From Pyronema omphalodes (Eukaryota > Ascomycota > Pezizomycetes > Pezizales > Pyronemataceae): DNA of 64,000 nucleotides. How positions within the stretch are numbered: the stretch's first letter is position 1; each line of letters starts with the position of its first letter. Under the pieces are notes generated by a model. It was not told the origin of the DNA, made no database searches, and saw only the letters and a list, made by a program, of their open reading frames with translations. Made by a program: the position numbers and the translations under genes. The stretch covers positions 62,001 through 126,000 of the forward strand of contig JAJJXM010000086.1 of NCBI GenBank assembly GCA_024516155.1, in the 5' to 3' direction. This document shows, piece by piece, positions 36,748-48,839 of this stretch.

Positions 36748-39154
36748 TGTGGTATATCGGAGGTGGGGATGAGAGAGAAAAGTGGAGGTTGTTCGATCAC
36801 GGTAACGAAGTGGACGACTCCGGTAATGAAGGATGTTTTTGAGGAGTGGTAATAAACAAGCGATGGTATATCGACGTTAAAAGCCGGAAGTTTCGTTTTG
36901 TAGTTGTAGAGAGTGGGACGAGAGATTTTGCGCGTTGCAAAACGAATGTTTGGAAGGGAGAGAAGGACGGAGGAGAGATGGAGAGAAGAGGCGACAAAGG
37001 TAAACACTCGGCGTCGCTACGGCAACCGTATTTGCAGCGGCTTGGGAGGGATCGACAGCGCGAGCGATACCAGTTGGGGTAAGAGAAGTGCGCGTTAAAC
37101 AGAGGCTTACCCGATCTGATCTAGGTTGAAGCCGAGTACCATATGGGGCACCATATTTATCCACGGAAAACGGTTTTTTTTTTAAAAAAAAATCAGAATA
37201 CTATAAGCAGATGTTTTAGTACGCACCTGAAATGGAATATATGTATATATGTATTTGATGAAATGCGCCACTCTTTGGTGTTGGCATAAAACGGTTGAAG
37301 TCCTTGAAGTGGTGGCACTGAATACTGTATCGTGAAGTCAATCGATAGCCGGGTAATCCGCGCATATGTGGGAAAAGTCATGAGACTATGTAATTGTGAC
37401 AGCAACTGGTAAAAAAAAAGTTTCTTTATGTTATACAATATTGATTTATTTATTCATTACTGTACTTATGATGCCCAAAATTGAGCCGACTAGAATATAC
37501 AACTCTCAAACATAGGCAAACAATCATTGTGAAACTTCAGTAAAGTAAAATAAATAAATCTGGAAACACCCAAAGACAGGACTCCGACACGCCAAGTTCG
37601 CGCTTGAGCCAGTATGGCTGGGCACTAATTCTAGTTCTGTAGTCGGCAAGTTTCATAAACAGTCTCCATCCTTCTGCCTCCTTTTAAACTGAACCTTCCA
37701 CCTCCACTTTATCCTATCTGACGGAAGAGCTAACACCCCCGAGTATTTTGAACACAACTATCAATGGTGTTCAGATTACCGGTTAAAGTGATATTGCGAG
37801 ACCTCTTCTGTTCTTATGTTCTCATCAGACATTAGATATGAAGTTTGAGCTCGGCTGAGTTAGCTTCTCATCATAGTTTTTTACTGTATGTATCCACCGC
37901 ATCCCGAGGAAATGCTTTACCGAAGGAATGTAAAGCAGGATAAGCCAGGTAAACATCTGCATTGACCCCAAAGTCGAGGCCATAGCTAAAAATGGATAGA
38001 GTAATGGTGAGGAGGAATGGAATGGTGAAAGGAACCTGGGATAATACGCGCCTACTCCGCCCCCGCATTGTCTGTCGCTTTACAGCGGCATCCACATGTA
38101 GTCGCCTTGTGCAAGGCCAATCCCGCTATGCAGATCGTCGCATGTGCAAGGCCAATCCCGCTATGCAGATCGTCGCATGCGCACAGCCGCCGTGACGTAC
38201 ATACACTCACGCAGAAAGTTCTCAACCTCCACCTCAGCTGAAAGCCTGTTTTTGACAAAATCTCATTTGCTGATCCATTCCACAGAGACATCTGCACAGC
38301 TTCCTTGAGACTACGATTACACAAGTGTTCCGCTGAATACGAAGTCTCATGTGGCTGTCGATGCGAAGGCGGGAGGAATTCAGCGGTACAATCCCATTTC
38401 GTCACCTGGTTCATGATCCGTTCACAACGCCGAACCCTACGATTCCGGCTTACTGCGGGGTGCCCACATTCCAGTGCAGGGGATTTAGCGATATGTTTCA
38501 ACGGTCCATCTGGAGCCAGTAATAATGTTCCGCGGTAATCGGGTGATATCTCGTCCTACATTCCTGCACACTTTACGGCGAAGGCAACGACATTAACTTA
38601 TCCTGCATAAATTATGACTCTTTTGTCGATTCAGCATTCAACCAATCAGACTTTCGATAATTGCTTTATATTCCCCACCGGTTTGTTCTTGGCTTTGATC
38701 GACACCCAAGTGCGATCAGATTCATAAAACATTTTCGTGCCACTCGTGGCTCCACTCGAGTACACATCACAAAATTCGCAGGTCAGGGCCTGCGTACTCT
38801 ACGAGTACTGGCATGGCTGTCATGCGGTGTGGAACGTCGAGGAATCACAATGTAGCCCCATATAACAAGACTCACCGCCTAGGGTTGTGATTGATTCTCA
38901 GTTGTTTTGACTTGCAACCGACTAGGGTCGTGATTGATTCTTGATCTTTTCAGCCAGCAACTGACCTGCCAAACATTAACCACCCTCTTGCCATCCTCTC
39001 ATTGAAAGTCGAATACACTTCATCATCATCTTATTTTTGAACTGCTCACCCCTGGTACCTAGCTCCCGATACGTATCGACTTGCAACGCAACAGGCCTCA
39101 TATACAGTACAACGAGCTCTAATAATTCGGCAAAGTCCTCCGAATTGGTTCATC
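36748..39154. other. Intergenic between cdc20 and the helicase gene
   Basis: The first 400 bp contains the cdc20 promoter. A T10/A10 palindromic run lies at 37171-37191. A 35-bp unit is tandemly duplicated at 38108-38177. No gene is supported: frames near 38052-38501 coincide with the duplicated unit and lack domains. Confidence 0.55.
38108..38177. repeat. Tandem duplication of a 35-bp unit
   Basis: Two head-to-tail copies of a 35-bp unit start at 38108 and 38143 (each begins tgtgcaaggccaatcccgc). They are identical over the full unit, which indicates a recent slippage or duplication event. Confidence 0.85.
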
Positions 39155-42100
39155 ATGGCCTTCTCTCGCGTCCTGTCTGACTCACACTCAGTTTCCACGA
39201 GCTCTCTTCTCTCATTGCATTCGTCACTGTCTGCAAATCATAGCCAAATCGGCACGTACTTGCTCTCGGAGATAGACCGCGCCGATTTTCTCACAAAGTT
39301 TCCAACTTATGTCTCAAACCTCATCCGCTTTCTTGAATTCAGTTCCACTCTATCTTATCAACATGGAAGGTCTGCGGGTGTTCACAACATCTCACGGGAG
39401 ATGGTGATTCTCTGCGCGTCAATGCTGGATTTCGGCGAATTTGATATAATGGATGCGGAAGTCCGCAATCGGTTTATTATCGCTGCTTTGAAGCATGGCA
39501 TTCCGGAGAAACCTTCGCAACTCAAGATCGTTGCCCAAAAACTGACTGAAAAACCAGGCCTATTGGAATCACTGGTGGCCTCTCCGGACGGCGCGAAAGT
39601 TATAAAACAGCTTTTCACAGTCCACTTCGTTCGGAAAGTCACCAGTATATGCCACAACTGGGCATCGAAGTTAGTCGGACTGGTCGAATACTGTTCTGGC
39701 TCGCCAAGATGCCACGGAATATCATACCACGTAAAAAGATGGCGGGCGTTTCAGGAGGTTATTGCCGCAATGGAGAAGATTTTAAGGGCCACTCCTAAGG
39801 TGTTACAGCAAAATAGGACCTATCCTCACAAAGACGTATTTCTCATCAAGAAGGATGATCAACATTTACAACCTTTTGGCTCCCAAAAACAGCGGGAGTC
39901 AGTTCATAAGGCCAGGGCTACAAAGTCACTAGATGCACCACCACCCCCGCCGTTACCACACAATATCATTGTCCTTCTCGATGAGTTAGGAATGAAGCGC
40001 CCAGAGTCGCTAAGAGCGGTGAAGGTGTTGTTGGACCACCTTCAAGAACAAGAAATACCTGATGTGCTTCGATACGTGCTAGAAACGTTTCCCTGTCGAC
40101 CGTGCCACGATATTTCGCGCGAAAGTACTACACTACAAGCGAGAAAAAAAAGACAAGAGTCGGTTGATTTTGGTATTTTTACCAAGCAGCCCGCGCAGGA
40201 AGAGATATTGTTTAGCAGCAAATTAGGTTTATGGAAGATGCTCCTAAGCGCGAAGGCATTGAAGGACATTCAGCGAGAGACACAAAGAGGTATGAACCAT
40301 TTTCCCAATCTCCTTTAATATGCTTCTGCAAATTCTAAAGTAGATTTTAGGTGGCATGAACACTCTTGAATCTCGCCTGCGAAAGCTCGCCTCAGGTGAC
40401 TGGAAGGGCGATCGCTTCTCGCATGTCATACCCACCAAAGGCCTACATGCTCCACTTTTAGAAGCTGAAGCCGGAAAGATATTGAGAATACTGTGGCAAA
40501 TAGACATTGGATTCTGCGAGGATGGTGTTTACCGGCATCACATAAAGATCTGGCGGGTGGTCGATCGAGATCACGTCAAGGCTGTATCCGATAATCTTGT
40601 CAAAGTGCTTCGTAACCAGATTCGAGACGATCTAATTGACTTCAGCTACCCAGAACACAACTCTGAGGGTATATATATCCCAACCGACTATCATGTGAAG
40701 CCGCTGAGTTCGGAGGCGGCTGTAATGCTGGCCCAGCAGAATTCCAAGTTGTCGATAACCGATATAGACAGAAAACAACTGCAGGTATACAATAAGTTCT
40801 ACGAATTTACCAAGCCGGTTATGGACTCCTTCCTTGCGGGCAATCTGACGGCAGAATTTCCTTTTGACACTTCGCCAGAGGAAATAGCAATTATTAAACA
40901 CTATGAGAGCGGAACACTTATTATGGGACGAAGTGGAACGGGAAAAACCACGTGCTTGGTCCAAAAACTTCTCCGAAATTACGCCAGTGCACGATCAATT
41001 ATAGGCCAGCCTCAACCCCGTCAAATACTATTGACCAGATCAAAGTTTCTGGCGGAGAAACTCAAGAAATATACCAAGCGGCTCGTCGATTCGCAGGTCG
41101 ATAACAACACTTCTCCGCAGCTAGGACTTGAAGTCCATGAGTTCTCCTTGGGTGACGAGAGTGCGTATGATACTAAATCTTTATCGACGCTGAGAGAAGA
41201 AGACTTCCCATTAGTTCTCACTTTTGATACCTTACTGACTGTACTGGAAAACACTATCGCCGGTTCTCACAGGCAGCAGTTCAACCTTGCACATTCTAGA
41301 AGGATGTCGGAAGTAAATAGCAGTTATCATCGTCGAGCACAGATAGTTGATTTCACTCTTTTTAGACAGGAGTACTGGAAGCAGTTCCCCTCATTCAAAA
41401 ATCATTATGAGCCTGGACTTGTTTTCTCGGAATTTATGGGGATTATCAAGGGGAGTGCTATGACGGAGTCACGCCTAGAATATTTGACGAAAGAGGAATA
41501 CCTGGATTTGAGCCATAAGCAGGCACCGACTTTTACTACTCAGCAGAGAGAGGCAGTTTATTCGCTTTATTTATTGTATGAGAAACGGAAGAAATTAAAT
41601 GGGGATAGGGACGGGATTGATAGGGTAGTTACGTTATTAAGGTTTCTCCGCAACGATTCAGAAATCAATAGCATCATCAAAACTTTCTTTGATGAGCTGT
41701 ACGTTGACGGTCAGTACCATGCATTTGTTATAACATACATTACTAACAACTTCCAGAGGTCCAGGACCAACGTACACTCGATCTCCTACTCTTGTTACGC
41801 CTTATCTTAAACCCTCGTGCAATTCACCTTGCTGGTGATACTGCCCAATGCATCTCTAAGGACAGCACATTCCGATTTGCCGACGTCAAGCATCTCTTCT
41901 ACGAGGTGTACTCTCCATTGGCATCAGCCACGTCTCATCGAGAGCTTGCCGTGCCATCGATGTTCAAACTGAGTAAAAACTTTCGCTCTCACCAAGGAAT
42001 CATCTCTCTAGCCTCCTTTGTTATGAAGTTGCTCTACACCGGATTCCCACAAACCGTTGACAAAATGGAAGAGGAGCGAGGCCAATATGCGGGTCCCATC

Positions 42101-45100
42101 CCCACCATGTTTCTTGGGTTTGGAGCCCAGATTTTAGGATCTAGACTTGTTGGGTTGCAGGATGTCAATGACGGGCAAATTGCCGACTTTGGAGCCGAGC
42201 AAGTTATCCTCGTACGCGACGAGCAGCAAAAGGAGAGAGTGCAACAGGAGATTGGCGACCTGGCGTTAGTTCTCACAATCTTAGATTCGAAGGGAATGGA
42301 GTTCGATGATGTATTTCTACTGGATTTCTTTACATCTTCCCCCAAACCTGCCACGTTGAGAAGGCTGCGGTGGATTTTGGCGGAGGATTCGACGGTATTA
42401 CAGCAAGAGACAATCGGGATGGATGGGCTGTTGTGTTCCGAGCTTAAGCATCTATACGTTGCTGTTACTAGACCACGAAATCAGCTGTGGATTTTTGAGA
42501 GCGATACAAATGTCGTTGAGCCGGTTGTAATGCTACTCGCCGGGGATATAGGACAGCAAAAGGATGGAAGCAATGATAGCAAGCAGCCACTGGTGGAGGT
42601 GGTGGGCAAGGACCATCCACAACTGAAGCAAAAGTTAAAAATGTTGAAGCCGGCAGAATCATCTGATCCGAAGAAGTATTCCGAGATGGGATATCAACTG
42701 ATCCAGCGTGGATTATTCAAGGACGCAAATTTTTGTTTCCGCAAGGCCAAGGACGAACGTGGTCAAACTATTGCCAAAGCCCATCTGAGTATGGAGGAAG
42801 GCCGTGGATTCCGAGCTAGTGGGAAAAACGGTGAATTTATTCGCCTCTTCATGACCTCAGTAGATTTATTTAAGCAAGCGGGTCAGCTGGGTAATGCAGC
42901 GTTCTGTTTAGAAGAGATGAACTACCTCGAGGAAGCCGGCGATATCTGGATCAGCATTTCACGACACGACAAAGCTGCACCGCTTTACATGCAAGCACGG
43001 TGCTGGCATAAAGCATCAACGAGTTTCGACATTATCGAACGTTATGGCGATGCGGCCGCTGCATTACGCCAGGGCGAATTATTCACTGAGCTAATTGCAT
43101 ACATTGCCAGAAATCGCGATCTATTGGAGCCGGCACAGACTGCATCGTACGGAAAGCTTTGTGCGATTTTGGTTGCTCAGGGGCGCATAAAGCAGGACAT
43201 GCAGGAGCATATCATTGAATTCATGGGAACCGAAAGGGAAAAGGAAGAGTTTTACCGGAAATTCAAGATGTCAAGACCACTAGTTGCTTTGTTGAAGAAG
43301 AAGGCGGAGTTTGGCGCCGCTGTCCAGGAACTTATTGACGATGGAAAGCCAGTGGATGCGCTAGAACTCGGGCTCAACAATGTCGCAGAGGACCCGACAA
43401 TTAATCAGCAAGAGTTAATCAAGCTCATCAATTACGTTGAGTACCGAAAACTGTTGCGTCTTTTATTTAGGCTTTCTTTGGACGAGAATAAAATCAAACC
43501 TGTAAAGGAGTACCTAGGATTGCCACTAAAAATCTATGACGCCTTGCATTCGTGGCAGATGCTATTCAACAGCATCAAAGACCGGACTCTCCGTAAAGTC
43601 TTTATGGAGCTACCAAATGGAAGCATTCTCAAAGATATATTGTCATGCACTATCGCAATGCACGGGGATCAGAAGATTCCAATTGAAACCATTCGGGGAT
43701 CTCAGTTTGTCATGGACGCTTTGGTTGTCACAGTCAACATCTGGAATTCCGTGCGAAATGACGACCAAGAGCTTCCCCTCCCACTTGCCATTGTTGTGGG
43801 AGCATACCAGCTGTTTCAGAGCAACGAGGTATTGTTGTTTGACTATACACCTATCTCCGCGGAGAACGTGGAAAATAAACATTCAAAATGGATTGACGTC
43901 ACTCCTAAGGCTCTTTCTCAGCTGTTGGAAAGAATGCTGCCCCTTTACCTCAGACTGGAGGTAACTTTGTCTCCTCTGTGGAAAAGCGAAGCTCGTCCGT
44001 TGTGCCAGAATTACGCCATTTATGGACAGTGCGCTAGACAGGATACATGCAAACGGCACCATAGCATCGCCATTTCACCTGAAAACGCTCAGTCAAGAGT
44101 TGAAGTGAGTTTAACAATTCACAAATATGTTGTACGATCTTTTTTAACGCAATACCTGTGTGATAGGATCTCATGAGTATGGCGTTGTTGTGTGCAACAT
44201 TTCAAGTAGTGTATTACCGGACTAAAAACGGATTTGAACGTTTTTCGGAATCTTATCTCCCACGCAGTATGTGCTCCAATCAAGACCTTTGAATAAGAGA
44301 TCATGGCTGACATGTCATTTTTCAGCGCGCTTCTGGGTTGAAAGTTTACTAACCGAGATTATCTTCCGATCGGCGCTTGAGCAGGATGTTGAGGTTGCTG
44401 CAGGGGCTTTTGAAGTCATCTCAAGAGACCGGAAAAATGCTGCTCTGTCTTCATGGATAGAGCGGCTATTGTTCCATCGTCTTCGAAAAGGAGCCGAATG
44501 GCATGTACGATGTGACTTCTCCTCGCTTCTTGAGGCTATTCAGCTCTCTACAGCGCTTGGTTAGTAGAACTATCTATCTTTACATACAATACAGGAGTAA
44601 ATTCATATTATACCTGTTGCATTGCATTAAACCTACAGTGATCTGGAGCTAACTGAACTTTTACATATAGGCCCTAGAGTCCTTGTCAGTCTTCGGGAGT
44701 ATATAAAGAGAGACAGAGAATCTGACCCTATTCGCCTAATGTACACTTCGTTCCACTGTCATCAAAAGGATGTATACGACGCTATTGCATGCCTCCAGCG
44801 CTGCCTTTATTTCTGCAAAACCGCGGATGCACAGTCCTTCGTAAGTGACGCGGATCTGAATGACATATTATTATAAATACTAATCTATTTTTAGAATGAC
44901 AATATCACACGAGGGCTTGCGCTAATTTCTAGATATGAGTGGGCGGACTATCAAAATTTTCACGCTGTAATGACTATTTTTGAGCAGATAGCAACTTACC
45001 TCGTGAGTTGACCATTTCTTATTCTTTGCTTCCACTCGGGATAAATCTCCCTAACACTCGCATTAGTATTTATGGGTTTTCCCATCGGCATTCCTTCTGC

Positions 45101-46260
45101 CACGCTCATGGACCAGACTTCATCTTGGTGCCGTTGTCTCTGATCCAGCCAAGGTCAACTTGAATCCCGAATCAAGAGATATCTATTCGAACTGTCTCAT
45201 AAACTTACTGGATTCGTTTGCCGAGATTATTCTTTATCTCAACAGAAACTTTCAGGAATTCAACTTTACCTTCGGAACCCGAAGAAATTTTGAAACTGGT
45301 CAATATCAGAAATCCGTAACTCAAAGCATAGCAGTACATCAGCGAAGCGCCAACTTCTTAGTCATCGCTTTAATCAATCTTGCTACTCCCAATACTCCTC
45401 TACGCGGATCAGGAGACTTTTATAATAAATGCCAACCCATCTTCAGACACAGAAACTATGCCGAATTTTACTTTGAAGGTCGTTCACCACAAGCATTACC
45501 AGCGTTTCTAAAATCTTCTTTTCAAAAGTTCAACGGCAAAGATCAACTGACTCTCCTAACCGCCAAGCCAAATATACCCGTCTCAATTCCCAACGTCCTC
45601 ACAGCTTTCGTTAAAGACTGCACCTTCCACACGCTTGCCGATTTAATGAAGCTCATGACAGCCAGACACACCCCATCCGGCGATTCACAGGAAAATATGG
45701 AATCGGCCAAGGCAGAGCTGGATGCCGCAGCTCTCAAGATCCAACTGTTCTGGAGGAAACGCAAGTCATACCTCGTTAGCTACCGCAAAGAGAAGGAGAC
45801 AAGTGAGGGTAAAGCAACTGCCCTTGTGTATGAACGAATTATTCGCCCCCACAGGCAAGATTTAGACCGTTCGAGTCGAATTGCCAAATCCTATACGCTT
45901 TTGACTGAAGGGAAGGATTTCTATGTCGCATACTCAACCCTCCGTCGGAAGGCTCGGGCGGCTTTAGTCTTGTCGGATAAGGTTGTGAATGATGTTAGAG
46001 TTTCCTCTCAGGATTTGGAGCAGCTTATATCTGGACCGCTTCTGAAGGATTTGGATGGTATTTATAAAAGTTGTGAGAAGGGAGGAAGGCTGTATGACTT
46101 GGTGACTCCTGAGAAGGTGGCGGATATTTTCAAGAACTCACTGAAACAGAATGTTTTGATTAATTTCTTTAAGTTACGTCAGGCTGATGTCAGGTTGATG
46201 ATGTCTCGGCTACGAGAGATTGAAGAAAGCTTGGAGAGGATGCATCGTGGGTGTCTTTGA
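39155..46260 (+). CDS. UvrD/TRANK1-like superfamily 1 helicase-type protein
   Basis: The exons are 39155-40289, 40351-41709, 41757-44104, 44268-44559, 44671-44840, 44895-45002 and 45067-46260. All phases agree, giving 2201 residues. Walker A GRSGTGKTT is at about 570. Splicing across 41709/41757 creates motif II, DEVQD (831-835), diagnostic of UvrD-like helicases. Later motifs are KNFRSHQG (about 904), LDSKGMEFDDV (about 1006) and LYVAVTRPRNQL (about 1062). A TPR-like helical region follows, then a CCCH zinc finger (C-x8-C-x5-C-x3-H, about 1580) and an IQ-like motif (KIQLFWRKR, about 2026). Large fungal and metazoan relatives are annotated as TPR and ankyrin repeat-containing protein 1; no ankyrin repeats are seen here. 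Its role is unknown; ATP-driven nucleic acid unwinding is inferred. The 163-nt third intron is the least certain junction. Confidence 0.92.
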
Positions 46261-46867
46261 GGCTATTTGGTTTCTTTATAGGATCTAGGCAAATTAAGCT
46301 GCTAAATATCGATGGGAATATTTTTAGGATAGCTGAATCATAGGTTACGATATGTGTACTCTTTGTTTACGCGCCATGATACTGGGAATAACTTTTTTTT
46401 AATCGGATCCTGTACTTCGTTGCGTTCAGAATATTATGATTCATACGCCATACATAGCCACTGCAAATGATAATTGAACGTCGTACCCATGAACTGAATT
46501 CATGTTGTGCTATCTATATCTTAATCCGTCATCACTATCTTTGTCGTAAAATTTCAACAACCATCCAATTACTTGCACAAGACTATTACAATCGCCGTAC
46601 TAACGCCTGATAATCCCAAAAGAAACCTCACATCTTCAGCCTAGTCGGCCGTCACGACTCACAACTCTTGGTTGGTTTGCTGAGCACTCAATACGGCATA
46701 ATTGACCTCCATGAACCCGAGATGTCGCTGTCCTTCGCTAGTTTCCTAAGCAATCATCCTTAGCCCAGGCATTAAAAAAGACTGCAACATTATCAACACA
46801 TTTTGTGCAGACAAAACGGTTTACAGGAATCCTGACTATAAGAATAGCCTGTAACAGTATGTGTATG

Positions 46868-47095
46868 GGGTGTAATGGCCAAAGTCCCAGGGGGTTTTGT
46901 ACGGGCGAATGGTGCTTTTTGGTATAGGAATTTCGTTGAGAAATTATAAAAAGTTGGTATGATACCCTTGTATGTAGGTGCGGATGAAGGTATATACATG
47001 TGCTTTTGACGTTGAGAGGCTGAGGAATCTCAAGGGATCACTCGTGCCAAGACTTTCGGATATTGTGTGCATAAGTGTACGCCCCTTTGGTGCAG
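46868..47095 (+). repeat. Dispersed repeat, direct copy of 58815-59080
   Basis: Shared blocks in the same order are: gtgtaatggcc / ggtataatggcc, gggcgaa...ggctttttggtataggaatttcgtt-like sequence, tttgacgttgagagg, a block with atcactcgtg.caag, and a block with gtgtac.cc. The two copies are strongly diverged. It is probably an old transposon fragment; no coding sequence survives. Confidence 0.55.
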
Positions 47096-47149
47096 ACTTA
47101 CATATTCTTTTGGAAGGAGTTTTTCGGTATAATGACTGAAGATATGAGT

Positions 47150-47720
47150 TTCTGTCATTGTTTCACATGGAGCTGTTGACAGAGTTGCGTCGGATGAAGA
47201 AGGGGTTGTAGGTATGATTTTGGTGACCATGGGAATTTATTATTAGGATGAGTGCACACTGCGGTCTAATCCATAGAGAAAGATTTTAATTTTTTTTTAC
47301 AAATGAATGGGGCTATTTTTTCCTGAAACAAAGTTTTGTACCTTTGCATGCAGTCTGGGATGAGTGATCGGCTGTGACTAGTGGTATTGAGCACGAAGGG
47401 TATACGCTTTAGATGCCGAAATACCGTCGGATAAAGTGTTTTTTGTACACCAAAAAATGCGTTTCGCTTCTTTTTTCAACTAACTCTACCAACACAATTG
47501 CGTCGGATGAAGGGGGTTTGCCATATATGATATTTTGGCCATCATGAAAATTTATTATTATTACAAGCACAGGTTAATCTCAAAAGCAAACTCATACTTT
47601 GTGCTTCCAAATCAATTGGGCTATTATTTCCTAATACATATGTTTGTACCTTTGCATGAAGTCTAAACTGAGTGATCGGTTGTGATTGTTGGAATCTAGC
47701 ACGTAAGGTAGCGTTGAAAG
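47150..47720 (+). repeat. Diverged tandem duplication, period about 313 bp
   Basis: ttgcgtcggatgaag occurs at 47185 and 47498. Both are followed by ggggtt, a block ending atgaaaatttattatta-like, a block with ggggctatt.tttcct, gtttgtacctttgcatg, and gagtgatcgg.tgtga. The copies differ by many substitutions. No gene is associated with them. Confidence 0.6.
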
Positions 47721-48415
47721 TGCAATATACACCTTTCCCCGTGCCGCATCGGAACAACACGTAGAATGTCTATCGCTATTCAAAGAACCTTAGATATCAT
47801 GGTGTCCATTGGCATCAAAATAGGTATGTCATAATCCCAGGGGTTTTACCACTAAGGTCAGTTGTTCTGCCTAAATTCTTTATCGGGTACGAAACTTGGA
47901 ATGGGCATCCATATCCTACTATTTCGTCGTTAATATCATTGACGAGTCTCCTCAACTAATTCCTAATTTCGGGTTAGCACGCCAAGAGGTGTTTGTCGTA
48001 CCCGCGTATTTTCAACTGCCCCGCCACAAATCCTTACTTCATCGCTACCCCTAGTAAAACGTCTCCTTGACACGCTTTGAGTTGCTGTTTTCGGGCCGAT
48101 GGACCCCTCAAACGCTCACTGTTGTCGAACCGTTTTTTCGCCGGACTCCTCGGAAATCAATCTATTCGGCAATGCTTAGCTTCAATCAAACATCGGAGCC
48201 CGAATTTCGCTTAAGCAAACCCGAGTCTTGGTTTGACCGGTTTCGAGAAGCATAGATCCCCTCACTTATACTGCATCCCTTCCCAGCCATAGAAAAATTG
48301 TACATATTGCGGCCATTCGCTCGCTGGAATGGAAGGTATTCAGCATCAACACAGTTCATCATTTCTCACCAGATACATTCGTTAATTCCTCCTACCATCA
48401 ATTATTATCAACATC

Positions 48416-48839
48416 ATGCAGTTCTTCCAAATTATTGTCCTCGCCAGCCTTGCAACAGTTGGATTGACCACATCTATTCCTGTGAAACGTTCCCTGGCTT
48501 CTGTCCCCAAATGGTTCGTCTTTAACTTTACGGCTCTTCATAGAGATTGCTGACAGCATGTAGTGCCAGGAACTGTTTGTTCGGGCCAGTCATCGCCTCC
48601 CGTTGCTCAAACAGTATGTTGACCTCTATCCCCCCCCCCCCCCCCCACACACACACACTCCACAGATTAGTTGTTAACAATATGTAGATGTGGCGTGCTT
48701 GTGTCAAAACCAGAAGTTACAAAATGCGGTTACCACGTGTATACCGAAGGCATGCGGTAGATCAGACGCCTCAAAAATTATCGGGCTTGCAAACCAGTAT
48801 TGTAGGGGTGTTCGAGGGTTTCCTTTGGCGATGCCCTAG
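48416..48839 (+). CDS. CFEM-domain small secreted protein
   Basis: The exons are 48416-48513, 48564-48613 and 48688-48839, giving 99 residues. Introns of 50 and 74 nt are both GT..TAG; intron 2 contains a 17-C run and an (ac)n tract. The signal peptide is MQFFQIIVLASLATVGLTTS, followed by a KR site at 24-25. The mature protein shows the eight-cysteine CFEM pattern starting PKCARNC: C33, C37, C47, C53, C55 (CLC), C67, C72 and C88. CFEM proteins are fungal extracellular or wall proteins, some of which bind haem, and some are effectors. The position three residues before C53, normally Asp (the axial haem ligand in Csa2-type proteins), is Asn50 here, so haem binding is doubtful. No GPI-anchor tail is visible, so it is probably released. 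No single frame exceeds a few dozen codons, so the gene only appears after splicing. Confidence 0.88.

Larger units (their letters stand above)
46261..48415. other. Intergenic with decayed dispersed and tandem repeats
   Basis: No gene is supported. It holds one member of a dispersed repeat (46868-47095) and a diverged tandem pair (47150-47720), listed separately. The last 170 bp is the promoter and leader of the CFEM gene. Confidence 0.55.

Noticed and set aside
37541..37560. aaaataaataaat tail similar to retroposon tails
   Set aside because: The sequence before it does not match the retroposon family and no flanking target duplication is seen.
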